Made by a program: the position numbers and the translations under genes. 23,500 nucleotides of DNA, taken from Symbiodinium natans (lineage: Eukaryota; Sar; Dinophyceae; Suessiales; Symbiodiniaceae). Of the stretch, positions 6,873 through 16,600 are shown piece by piece; position 1 is the stretch's first letter, and the number at the start of each line of letters is the position of its first letter. The stretch spans positions 372,950-396,449 of the forward strand of contig CAJNDS010001424.1 of NCBI GenBank assembly GCA_905221605.1. The letters run 5' to 3'. A model generated the notes under the pieces. That model saw nothing but the letters and a program-made list of their open reading frames with translations, searched no databases and had not been told where the DNA came from.

Positions 6873-6980
6873 ATGCAGCCGCATCTGCGGCACTGTCTGC
6901 TACAGCAGCATCACGGGGACACAAGGACGCTGTGCAGGTAACTCTGCGCTCCTACACCGAGGAGGACAGTGATGAGTTCA
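6873..6980 (+). CDS. exon of unknown protein
   Basis: After ACTCAG the frame (phase 1) reads DAAASAALSATAASRGHKDA then VQVTLRSYTEEDSDEF. It may end earlier at GCAG|GTAACT (6927), a good GT donor. Ala-rich then acidic. Followed at once by a degenerate telomeric block. Confidence 0.55.
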
Positions 6981-7033
6981 GGGTTTAGGATTCAGGACCT
7001 GCAGGGTTAGGGTTAGGGTTGATAGGGGCTTGC

Positions 7034-7095
7034 TATAAATATATATATATATACTTATATATATATATATATACATATCTGTATATATATATACC
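7034..7095. repeat. AT microsatellite
   Basis: Interrupted (AT)n/(TA)n of about 60 bp within an intron. A similar tract lies at 10418-10470. Confidence 0.95.
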
Positions 7096-7306
7096 TATTA
7101 TGTATACACATCTATCTATCTGGAGTCAATGCTCCCTGTTCACCTGCGCTCGGGAGTGCTCTTGCTCTTGTGAGTCTGTCACAGACTGACTGCACCTTAG
7201 GGCCTGGCGGAGGTGAAGCCTGTTGAAAGAAGGGCTTTTGGGCTGAGGGACTTTTGGGGTTTAGGGTTCAGGGTTTAGGTTTTAGGGTTTAGGGTTTAGG
7301 GTTTAG

Positions 7307-7461
7307 TTCGCAAACCGGTCATTGCAGCAGCAGTGCAAGGCCACTTGATTCTTCGCATTCTTCGGTGGGAAAACGAAGGCATGAACCCAAAAATCATCAC
7401 ATACTCTCAATCTTTTGGAGAAGCCCTGCAGTTCTGCAAGAGTCGCGCCGCAAAACCCGAA
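7307..7461 (+). CDS. exon of unknown protein, 51 codons
   Basis: One of the clearest exons of the upstream half. After TTTAG it reads (phase 1) RKPVIAAAVQGHLILRILRW then ENEGMNPKIITYSQSFGEAL and QFCKSRAAKPE, closing phase 0 at GAA|GTAGGG. The acceptor AG is the last telomeric TTTAG, and the donor runs straight into the next array. An inner acceptor GCAAG|GC (7340) is possible. No family recognised. Confidence 0.65.
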
Positions 7462-7467
7462 GTAGGG

Positions 7468-7544
7468 TTTAGGGTTTAGGGTTTGGGGTTTAGGGTTTAG
7501 GGTTTAGGGTTTAGGGTTTAGGGTTTAGGGTTTAGGGTTTAGGG
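7468..7544. repeat. telomeric array (TTTAGGG)11
   Basis: Eleven units, one TTTGGGG variant, starting seven bases into the proposed intron. Confidence 0.95.
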
Positions 7545-7547
7545 TTT

Positions 7548-7762
7548 CTTGGGGTAGTTGCATGGTCCCTTGTTGTGGCCCACTTATTGGGGAACCCTTC
7601 TATGCCCCTGATATACCCTGTACAACTCAAAGGCCCATCCTCAGAACCCGTTAAGAAATTGACAAGTAAGGGACCATGTAGCCCCAAACCCTAAACCCTA
7701 AACCCTAAACCCTAAACCCTAAACCCTAAACCCTAGGTAAGGGGCCATGTAAGTTCCCTTAG
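7548..7762. mobile_element. inverted-repeat element, GGGTAGTT-family copy 3
   Basis: TTGGGGTAGTTGCATGGTCC at 7549 is mirrored by AAGGGACCATGTAGCCCC at 7668-7685. After (CCCTAAA)7 at 7684-7735 a second end-like sequence GGTAAGGGGCCATGTAAGTT follows. The telomeric block therefore lies either at the end of the element or inside a longer one. Confidence 0.6.
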
Positions 7763-7770
7763 ATCCGGAG

Positions 7771-7844
7771 TCCTTTCAGACTTCCGGCAAGCGAGGACAC
7801 GCAGCTCCGAAGTGACGCTGACCACTGATTGCAAGCGGGGCTCA
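7771..7844 (+). CDS. candidate exon, unknown product
   Basis: An open frame reads VLSDFRQARTRSSEVTLTTD then CKRGS, closing in phase 0 at TCA|GTTAGGG. The acceptor is unclear (CGGAG|TC, TTTCAG|AC or GCGAG|GA). The exit phase matches the next exon. Confidence 0.4.
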
Positions 7845-7967
7845 GTTAGGGTTTAGGGTTTAGGGTTTAGGGTTTAGGGTTCAGGGTTCAGGGTTTGCAG
7901 GGTTCAGGGTTTGCAGGGTTGAGGGTTTTGCGTGCAGGGTTTAGAGTTTATCGGTTTTGGGGTTTAG

Positions 7968-8117
7968 GGGTTCATGCCCTACCTGGGCACAAGTTGTGAC
8001 ATGTTTTCTGTTCATGTGGCTTTCCCAGAAAATCTGTGCAAGACTTCTTCTGGATACCGGTCCCATCTCGCATGCATACAAACATGCTTCAAATCCCTAA
8101 CCCTCTACAACCCCCCC
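7968..8117 (+). CDS. exon of unknown protein, Cys-containing
   Basis: TTTAG|GGG enters in phase 0 and reads FMPYLGTSCDMFSVHVAFPE then NLCKTSSGYRSHLACIQTCF, open to a stop at 8118. The exon must end before that stop, and several G-initial phase-0 donors exist (for example CAT|GTGGCT or CTC|GCATGC), so the 3' end is undetermined. Confidence 0.5.
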
Positions 8118-8227
8118 TAAACCCTAAACCCTAAACCCATCTTATTCCCAGAGGCCCTGCAAGCCCCCTGAACCCCTTCACGCCCTAAACCCTCAAATGT
8201 GCCATGTGGACTTTCGTTCAGCTATAG

Positions 8228-8343
8228 GTGCGAGGCAAAAAAAATCCCAAAGACGGATATTCCAGTCTCAGTCAGGACTACATCGACTCCGTGACGATTC
8301 GAAGGCGATTTTCTGACCCTCAGAAAGTCATTGGCATATATGG
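8228..8343 (+). CDS. exon of unknown protein, 38 codons
   Basis: TATAG|GTG enters in phase 0: VRGKKNPKDGYSSLSQDYID then SVTIRRRFSDPQKVIGIY, leaving phase 2 at TATGG|GTAGGT. Coding quality is high, and the frame ends in a stop right after a good donor. Joins in phase to the exon at 8782. Confidence 0.65.
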
Positions 8344-8568
8344 GTAGGTCTCTAATTGGGTTTAGGGGTTAGGGTTTAGGGCCAGTTCTAATTTGGTTCC
8401 CTTTCTGGGTTCCTACATAGTACACCACCCTATAAAAGGAACCCCACAAGGGACAAGTTGAAAGAACCACCCCTGTGTTATAGGGCATGTGTTTCTTTCT
8501 TAAGGGTTGGTCCTTGTGATCTTTTGCTAGGATGCCCTTAGTAGTACCCTTGTTGGGGTGTAGGGTGT

Positions 8569-8769
8569 TGGGTTCATGGGTGGCCCTACTACCCCCCTCT
8601 CTACTACCCCCCTGGGTTCCTCCCCATAGTTAAGGCTACTTAGGGATAATTAAGCAGAATTAAGGAGATTTAAGGGGGGAACCTAGGGGGGGGGGCAGTA
8701 TAGAGGGGGGCGTAGTAGCCCTAAACCTTAAACCCTAAGCCCTAGAGGGGTAGTCGGCGAACCCATGAG
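8569..8769. mobile_element. long inverted-repeat element in an intron
   Basis: The inner arms are CCCTACTACCCCCCTCTCTA (about 8584) and its imperfect inverse ending GGGGCGTAGTAGCCC (about 8721), each about 40 bp, with GGGTTCC/GGAACCT further in. Outer sequences TTCATGGGT (8572) and ACCCATGAG (8761) also pair. No ORF. Confidence 0.6.
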
Positions 8770-8781
8770 TTTTTAGTTTAG

Positions 8782-8870
8782 GACCTCCTTGCAAACCCAG
8801 AAGGAGATGGCCCTTTTTTTTCTCGCAGCTTTCTTGGGCGACCATGGTTGGTGGGTGACCCTAAGCTTGG
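8782..8870 (+). CDS. exon of unknown protein with a hydrophobic stretch
   Basis: TTTAG|G enters in phase 2 and reads TSLQTQKEMALFFLAAFLGD then HGWWVTLSL, leaving phase 1 at TTGG|GTTTAG. This is the phase needed by the exon at 10547. ALFFLAAFLG could be a short membrane segment. Confidence 0.5.
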
Positions 8871-8871
8871 G

Positions 8872-9060
8872 TTTAGGGTTTAGGGTTTAGGGTTTAGGGT
8901 TTAGGGTTTAGGGTTTAGGGTTTAGGGTTTAGGGTTTAGGGTTTAGGGTTTAGGGTTTAGGGTTTAGGGTTTGGGGTTTAGGGTTTAGGAGTTAGGAGTT
9001 AGGAGTTAGGAGTTGAGGGTTGAGGGTTTAGGATTTAGGATTTAGGATTTAGGGTTTAGG
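8872..9060. repeat. long telomeric array with homogenised variant blocks
   Basis: About 16 perfect TTTAGGG units are followed by four AGGAGTT units, two TGAGGGT units and three TTTAGGA units before returning to TTTAGGG. Variants are grouped, not scattered. Confidence 0.95.
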
Positions 9061-9161
9061 CTAAAGGACCCCAATCCCTAAACCATCTTCCGAGGATTCT
9101 TGGAGCCATTGACTTTAGAAAGCCATGGAGCCTCTCCTACGCCATATATAAGCCTAAACAT

Positions 9162-9476
9162 GTGTCATTAGTGCCAGGGATATTGTTCCCTGATACCCTA
9201 GACGCTCCGAACCTCGGAGATTCTGAAGGAACGCCAATATATCTAAGCCCTATACCTTCAGAAACATGTTTGAAAACATGTTTTGGAGATTATGAAGGAA
9301 CGGTAAGAGGCCCTATACGCCTCATTCTTAAGAAGAACGTCAAGGTCCGCCGGGCGCTGCGCATATACTCCAGCCCCGAAGCGCAGCCACGCAAACCTGA
9401 AGACAGCCCCGAAGGGCCCCTATACGTACCTTCAGAAGCATGCTTAAGAGGCTTCAAAGGATTCGTAGAAACCTAA
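9162..9476 (+). CDS. doubtful 104-codon open frame
   Basis: An ATG-initiated frame of 104 codons in a stretch without telomeric repeats. It holds an internal repeat (CCTTCAGAAACATG / CCTTCAGAAGCATG, each after CCCTATA-like text), giving similar peptides PSETCLK and PSEACLR. The central part (KVRRALRIYSSPEAQPRKPE) is protein-like. No family recognised. It may be an exon, a short gene or an intronic repeat. Confidence 0.3.
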   Translation: MSLVPGILFPDTLDAPNLGDSEGTPIYLSPIPSETCLKTCFGDYEGTVRGPIRLILKKNVKVRRALRIYSSPEAQPRKPEDSPEGPLYVPSEACLRGFKGFVET

Positions 9477-9775
9477 ACCCCAGACCAGGCCCTACCCCCC
9501 TCAACACCAAGGACCAGCAGAAGACCACTGAGCATTGCTCCCATACCAGGCCTGAGGGTTTGAGGGTTTCAGAGTTCGAGGGGTTTTGCGTTTGAGGGCT
9601 TTAAGGTTTGTAAGCCGTACTACACCCTAGACGAAACCCTACCAATCCCCCATTACCTTAGTTCAGGCCTTTGTTCTGGCTTTGTGCTGTAGGTTTTGGG
9701 GGGCTACCCTCCAACTCAGATCAGGGCTCTAAAAAATCCCATCAGAATATACTTCCAATATGGGGAAACCCTAAG

Positions 9776-9844
9776 CCCTGAACCCCAAACCCCAAACCCC
9801 AAACCCTAAACCCTAAATCCTAAACCCTAAACCCTAAACCCTAA
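9776..9844. repeat. telomeric block (CCCTAAA)n with CCCCAAA variants
   Basis: Nine or ten units, the first four being CCCCAAA or similar. Confidence 0.9.
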
Positions 9845-9951
9845 ACTCTATCCCTTAGAGTACCTTTCGAAAGGGTCCCTAAACCCACGGGTGCCGCCTT
9901 GGGGGTCCAAGGCAGAGTCCCTTGAGCAGGCTATCTTAGCATTTCAATCCC

Positions 9952-10043
9952 TTTAGGGTTTAGGGTTTAGGGTTTAGGGTTTAGGGTTTAGGGTTTAGGG
10001 TTTAGGGTTTAGGGTTTAGGGTTTAGGGTTGGGGTTTAGGGTT
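9952..10043. repeat. telomeric array (TTTAGGG)n
   Basis: About 12 units, nearly perfect. With the opposite-strand block at 9776 it brackets 100 bp of unique DNA. Confidence 0.95.
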
Positions 10044-10417
10044 TGGGCGTTTGAGCAGTTCAGGCTTCGAGGAGGAGTGGTGGGGGTGGGGAATCCTTGC
10101 AGGGATTGCGGTTTTAAGGGCTCGGGTCCTGGTGGCATACCCTAAAACCTAAACCCGAAGCCCTTATAAACCGGAAACCTGACACCCGGAACCACTAAGC
10201 CCTTATGAACCCTAAACCTTAAACCCTAAATCCTGAACCTTAAACCGTTTGCCTTGGATTTGCCCGGAACCCTCAAGCCCCAAGAACCATGAAGTCCTGA
10301 AGCTCTCGCCACCCCCCCCTCCCTCGACCCAAGATTTAGTTGGAGTTGTTTAGTGTTTATGTAGTTTATGTATAGGGGTTAATCTTGCGTTTATTTAGGG
10401 TTAAGGGTTTCTTGGGT

Positions 10418-10470
10418 TTATATATATATAATATGATATATGATATATATATATATATTATACATATATA
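10418..10470. repeat. AT microsatellite
   Basis: Imperfect (TA)n within the intron before the exon at 10547. Confidence 0.9.
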
Positions 10471-10546
10471 GACAGGGGTTTAGGGTTTATAGGGTTTATC
10501 TGTAGGGTTTAGGGGCTTTCACCACCTGGTCTTGGCGCGCTCGTAG

Positions 10547-10646
10547 GCAAGTCCAACTCCAACTGGGCACTTACGGTTCCGATTCGTCTTTCTACGAGCT
10601 ATTTGCCCACCCACACATGCCCAAGACACCACGGAGAATCCTTGAG
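10547..10646 (+). CDS. channel exon before S1 (frame ambiguous)
   Basis: CGTAG|GC entered in phase 1 reads KSNSNWALTVPIRLSTSYLP and ends TTGAG|GCC in phase 2. GC at the donor matches GC at the start of the S1 exon. A second frame of the same DNA (GTYGSDSSFYELFAHPHMPK, open from 10513) reads at least as well but would need a GG donor. Splice rules favour the first. Confidence 0.45.
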
Positions 10647-13600
10647 GCCTAGAACCCTGAACCCTCAACCCTCAACCCTAAACCCTAAACCCTAAACCCT
10701 AAACCCTACCTACACTCTTTGGCCTCCAGACAAGGCGGCTCGAGGGTGTGAAGGCTCCATTGTCAACCCGGATCGTTCACCACCCGGCCTTCGATATCTT
10801 CTTCGCGGTCATCGTCCTTGCCAATGCCATCTACATCGGCTTCTTGATAGCCCAGTGGTGCCCTTTTCCCTTTTTGGGGGGTTCAAGGTTCCCTTATGAA
10901 GTGGCTATCCCTAAACCCTAAACCCTAAACCCTAAACCCTAAACCCTAAACCCGAACTGGGCTACCAAGGCTTTGATATCCAGTGGGTTCTAGACGGTGG
11001 AGGGGCCAGGCCTGTGAGCTACACAGTTTGCCACTACACGTTTTCAGCCTCTGGGTAGCGCAGAAGTACCTCTCTCTTTTTTTTTTGTCCGTTTTTGCTT
11101 GTTTCTTTATGTTGGCTCAAGGTTCCCTTATCAAACAGCCAAGCCCTCAAGAAAGTGTACCCCTAAACCCTAAACCCCAAACCCCAAACCTCAAACCCCA
11201 AACCCTAAACCCCAAACCCTAAACCCCAAACCCATCATATGGGCACTCTTGGGGCCACCCAAGGTGTTTTTCCTGGCTGAACTCATCCTGCGACTCGCTG
11301 CCAGCCGCTGCCGCTACTACTGCTCGGACGACCCTTGGGGACCCACTAATTCTTTAGGGTTTAGGGTTTAGGCTTTAGGCTTTGACTAATGGACCCACTA
11401 ATGAATCCCAAAAGGGTTTAGGGCCCATATTACCTCAATAGAATTATAGTGGGGGCCATTTAATGAACCCTAAAAAGGGTTTAGGGCCCATACAACCTTA
11501 ATAGGAGTTAGAGTAGTATGCGGTACATGACCCCCCCCCCCCCCCCCAAACCCTAAACCCTAAACCCTAAACCCTAAACCCTAAACCCTAAACCCTAAAC
11601 CCTAAACCCTAAACCCGTCAGGGGTTCACGTCGTCCCCTAAGGATTGGGGGTGGGCGCTCCTGGATACACTCATCGTGGCAACGTCCTGGTGGGACATCT
11701 TCGTTGAGGTGGCAGAGGCCCTGTTGCAAGATGATCCTTGGCTTTCTTCTGGCGGGTTTAGGGTTTAGGGTTTAGGGTTTAGGGTTTAGGGTTTAGGGTT
11801 TAGGGTTTAGGGTTTAGGGTTTAGGGTTAGAACCCTTTACCTTTTTGGTTTTTGTAGAAGCTACTATAAGAAGCCTGAAAGTTAAACTTTTAGGAGGGGT
11901 TCAGAAGTCAGCCAAGGATCGTTGGGACAGCATCTCCGGACTCTCAACCTTGAAAGCCATGCGCACCTAGGACCAGGAGTAGGCCCTTTCTTCCTTTTAT
12001 TGGGTTTAGGGTTTAGGGTTTAGGGTTTAGGGGTTTAGGGTTTAGGGTTTAGGGTTTAGGGTTTAGGGTTTAGGGTTTAGGGTTTAGGGTTTAGGGTTGG
12101 GGGGGTTCCCTTAAATGTCCCCTTAAAGCCAAGAAAGGGTACCCTTTTTTATTCCTAGGTTGCTCCCGGGTCTAGGCATCGTTCGACTGACCCGAGTACT
12201 GAAGACGGCGCACTTCATTCGCATCTTTCGGTTCATCATGGCCTTACGGATGCTGGTGCAGTCGATCCTACACACCGTGAAAGCTCTGTTTTGGGCCTTG
12301 CTCCTCTTGGGCCTGATTGTCTACGTCTTCGCCATACTTTTTTCGCAGGCAGTTTACGATTACGTCAGCGACCCGGCAAATCCAGCTTTGCCAGAAGAGG
12401 CACAGGAAGCAGCTGTGCGATACTTCGGCACCCTCATCAGAAGCTTGGGGACCAAAATGAGCCCTCAAAGGCCTCAAAGGGTTTTAGGTCCATTTTTCCT
12501 TAATAGGAATGATAGTATATAGTGTGGGGTAGATATCCCCCGAATTTTATAAGGTTGGTTTCCCCCCCAAGGAAGCATGATCGCCTTGTTCATGAGCATC
12601 ACTGGCGGGGTGAGTTGGGAGGAGGTCATCGACCCCCTGATGTACGTCTCAGGCTTTTGGGAAGGTTGCTGGGTCACTGTTGAAAACCATGTTACATTTT
12701 TATGAATACTTAAGCCCAATATAAGGAACAAGAATGATTATTTTTAATAGTACGCCAGGTTGCTTTCTCTTCTTCATTGCCTTCTCATATCTGGCCGTCT
12801 TGAACGTGGTTACAGCGGCTGCTCGGCGGTGCAAGGGTTCATGTTCGGTTTCGATCAGACCCGCTCTGATACTGTAGCAGCTCCCGCATGCGACTCATTT
12901 CAAAAAACGGCTAGTCGTGTAGTTACTACAATATATCGCTTGATCAGTTGTCTGAGGATTGCGTGCCTTTGTGCCAAACATTGTTGACAATACTTAATTG
13001 TGCTAGAGGATGTGCGAGTCCGAGTAGCTTCGCACGATAATCCTGCTTACAAGCCATTTCCGTAGAGGCCAACGGTGGCCATAGTCGTCTATACCCAGAG
13101 ACTCCAACGGCCCTCTATAGCAATGATGAAGAGTCTTAAGTCACATTCGGATCCGCTTGCAATCTAAGGAGTCAGTACCCTCACTATCCCCCCAGGTACC
13201 AGTCTGGTTGACAGTTACGCATAAGCCGGGTTGACAGGTACGCATAAGCCGGGCTGCAAGTAGGGCACGTGCGCGAGCGAGAGTGAGAGCGAGCGTGAGA
13301 GCGCGCGAGCGAGCGAGAGCGAGAGAGGGAGAGAACGAGAGGCGAGAAAGAGAGACAGAGAGAGACAGAGGGCGAGAGAGGCAGAGAGAGAGAGCCTGTG
13401 TGTTTGTAACCCCTAAAACTGCACCCCCGGCGACTGCCCCTCTGCACGTGCAAGAGTACGAGGAAAATGTGTCTTCATTAGCAATAACCCTCAACCCTAT
13501 AGACCATATACCCTGGACTCTAGGCCCTAAACCAACCAAGCATTTGTTACTTGCTTTTCCCAGCTTGCAAAGTGGCGTTTTGCTCCGGGGGAGGGGTGAG

Positions 13601-16600
13601 GCATTCGTCATAGTCCAGCACTACTATTTGCTGAAGAGCCCCCCAAAAAATAAAGGACACAATTCCTTATCCTACACTTACAGTACGGAAGATCATTGTT
13701 CATTTTATTGGGGGGGCTCTGAAGCAAATGGTAGTAGAACATCCTCCCTAAACTCTAAACTCTAAACCCCAAACCCTAAACCCTAAACCCTAAACCCTAA
13801 ACCCTAAACCCTAAACCCTAAACCCTAAACCCCAAGTGAAGGTCTTCTGCCAGTCAGCCATCGAGTCGGCGCAGGGCGATCATGCGACGGTGGTGCAGAA
13901 CCTGCTGGACAACAAGGCGTGTTTTGGGGGTTTAGGGTTTAGGGCTAGGGTTTAGGGTTTAGGGTTTAGGGTTTGGGGTTTGGGGTTCGGGGTTTGGGGT
14001 TTGGGGTTTAGGGTGTATAGAGTGTATTGTTTAGGGTTTAGGTCTTGGGTTTACACGTTTTGGTGCTTTAGGGTTTCGGGACTAATCCCTTCCCCCTAAT
14101 ACTAAAACCCCCCCCCCCCCCCCCCCCCCTCCCTAATTCTGAAATTCGCCTGGGCCCGAAAAATATTTAAAATTAGGGGGGGTCTAAATCCTAAAACCTG
14201 AATTCCGAAACCCCTAATGGCTCAACTCAAGGGCGAAGGCCCTGAACCCCTCCCCCCCTAAATCCCAAACAGGTTTAGTATTGGGCTGGGTGCCGGCAGG
14301 GCCCGGCAAAAATAATATTTAAATTTAGGGGGGTTTTAGTATTAGGGGGAAGGGATTACCAGATTCCCTGAAACAAGAATCTGATATCGTACAAGCATCC
14401 CCTGTAGGTTTTCAATTTACGAAGCTCTCTCTAGCTGACGTATAATAGTTACAGGCCCCAGGTTTTTTTACGTCATCTAAACCCAAACGATCATCCAGAA
14501 ATTAGATTCTTTGGTTCGTACACTCACAAGTCGGGTTTTGCCTCATTCCTCTACTCCTACCAACAAAAAGCTTGCCAACTTCCGATGGAAGCTCATCCCG
14601 AAAACCCTGAACCCTAAACCCTAAACCCTAAACCCTAAACCCTAAACCCTAAACCCTAAACCCTAAACCCTAAACCCTAAACCCTAAACCCTAAACCCTA
14701 AACCCTAAACCCTAAACCCTAGCCCAAGACCGCAGTGGGTGGCTAGGAGGGTGGCAAATAGCATACTCTGGCGTGCGCTTTTGGTTCTATGTTGGGTGCT
14801 TGTTAATGAACTTGAACGAAGCCACGGTAATGAGGATACTTCATGCTGCTTTCTACATGGGGGCTTACGATATTAGGGGTACCTTGTTGGGGTCCTTATT
14901 ATAAGGGAACCCTATTTGGGGGTCTATATTTAGGGCCCCTTCTTTTTCGTAAACCCCCACATAGCGCCAAGATATGGTCCCTACCCGAAACCCTATAAAC
15001 TGTAATCCCCAATCCCTATAAACCCCAAACCCTAAACCCTGAAGTGAAAAATGCAGGCTCTTGGTGTAGAGCTTTCCCCGGCTTCGTATCCGCCATGAGC
15101 CGAACCAAAATGTCAAGTACGGATCCCTAACAAGCTCCCCTACCTCGATCAGGTTTAGGGCCAGGGGTTAGGGGAACATTGCGCTGGCGTCCCGCAATCC
15201 GCTGCTGACATGTGCCTGATCTGGGGCCAGAAGAACTTCAAGTCCCCAAACGCGGCATTCGCATGCGCAGGCAGAGTTAAAAGTGAAGCCGGCGCGCACG
15301 ACAACTGACTACATGTGCAGCTGTTGACATGGATGCAGCAGCATGGGAGGGCGCACCCCAAAATCTCAGGGCAGATTTCCCCCTCCCTTCATACTTCGGG
15401 TTTAGGCTTTATAGTATCGGGTTTAGGGTTTAGGGTTTAGGGTTTAGGGTTTAGGGTTTAGGGTTCAGGGTTTAGGGTTTAGGGTTTAGGGTTTGGGGCA
15501 TAAAAGAACTCCGCCGACCGTGGCCGACAGAGGAGCAGCACCTCGACAAGCTGAGAACGCTGTTTGAGCAGATCGGGGAGCAAAGTGCTGGGGGGATCAC
15601 GTTCCGAACGTGGCTTGGGCGGCAGGGTGGTGGACCTTTTGGTACCAGGCCCAGGGCTTCTTAGGGTTTAGGGTTTGGGGTTTGGGGTTTAGGGTTTAGG
15701 GTTTAGGGTTTAGGGTTTAGGGTTAGGGTTCCAATACAGTGCCGGCATAGGGTCGACTTGGAGGTTCATGAGTACTTAGAACTAGGGATATAAGTAGGGC
15801 AACTATGCTCAGGGTCCTTGTAACCCTACTTAGAAGTGCCCATGATCTTCCAAACAGGGGCTTAGGGGGGTCAAGGGCTCGTTCTGATCCCGAGAATGTG
15901 TGTGAGCGCTAGTGTGGGCATGGCTTACTTGGCTTAAGCAAATCACATGGCAACCCCAGAACTGGGGTTTAGGGTTCAGGGTTTAGGCTTGGAATATGGA
16001 CCACTTCTATTCTGCCAGACCTGCCTGAAGAATTTATACCCTCAACCCTAAACCCTAGACTCCAAAACCCTAAAACCCTTCTACCCATGTCGCCTCATGT
16101 TTTTCAGCATCGGCATGCTAAACCCTAAACCCTAAGCCCTAAACCCTACACCCTACACCCTACACCCTAAACCCTAAACCCTAAACCCTAAAACCCTAAA
16201 CAATAAACCCTAAGGTTCGAGGACAAGATCAGATCACCAGCAGTCCGCCAATATTTCGAGACTCTGGGCTTAGATGTCTGGGACCCGTGGGCTTTCTTCA
16301 AGCCTCTTGCCTCATTTAGAGTTTAGGGTTTAGGGTTTAGGGTTCAGGGTCTTTCTTCAAGCCTCTTGCCTCATTTAGAGTTTAAGGTTTAGGGTTCAGG
16401 GTCTTTCTTCAAGCCTCTTGCCTCATTTAGGGTTTAGGGTTTAGGGTTTAGGGTTTAGGGTTTAGGGTTTAGGGTTTAGGGTTTAGGGTTTAGGGTCTTT
16501 CTTCAAGCCTCTTGCCTCATCTGGCGGTGGCAAAATGCCACGCAGAGTTCCAAGTTTAAAGTTCGGCCAGAGGCGAAATGAGACATCCCCTGAACCCGTA

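Larger units (their letters stand above)
12815..13841 (+). other. intron, 1.0 kb, with GA-rich tract and small foldback
   Basis: Contains a 23-bp tandem duplication around GTACGCATAAGCCGG (13207-13252), a purine tract of GCGA/GAGA repeats (13272-13393), a small inverted-repeat element (13635-13720) and telomeric units only at its 3' end (13742-13832). Long open frames of 156 and 160 codons across the purine tract are low-complexity artefacts. Confidence 0.7.
13917..15532 (+). other. intron, 1.6 kb
   Basis: Holds a degenerate TTTAGGG/TTTGGGG block (13928-14040), the 31-bp-TIR element (14083-14358), a long CCCTAAA array (14605-14721), unique sequence with no convincing exon (14722-15418) and a final TTTAGGG array (15419-15496). 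Small minus-strand frames at 14865-15361 are not supported. Confidence 0.75.

Noticed and set aside
10969-10990. Short exon GFDIQWV between S1 and S2
   Set aside because: It resembles a decayed copy of the S1 exon end (GGCTTCTTGATAGCCCAGTGG). The exon at 11010 gives consistent phases and a better S2.
13141-13765. ORFs of 156, 160 and 89 codons
   Set aside because: They run through the GAGA purine tract and are low-complexity (Ser/Leu or Arg/Glu). The region is an intron of the channel.
16496-16529. Exon continuing PWSFFKPLASSGG from the last 24-bp copy as the EF-hand loop
   Set aside because: It needs a GG donor and gives a loop without calcium ligands. The exon at 18500 fits phase, AG|G acceptor and a proper D-x-D loop, so copies 2-4 are intronic.
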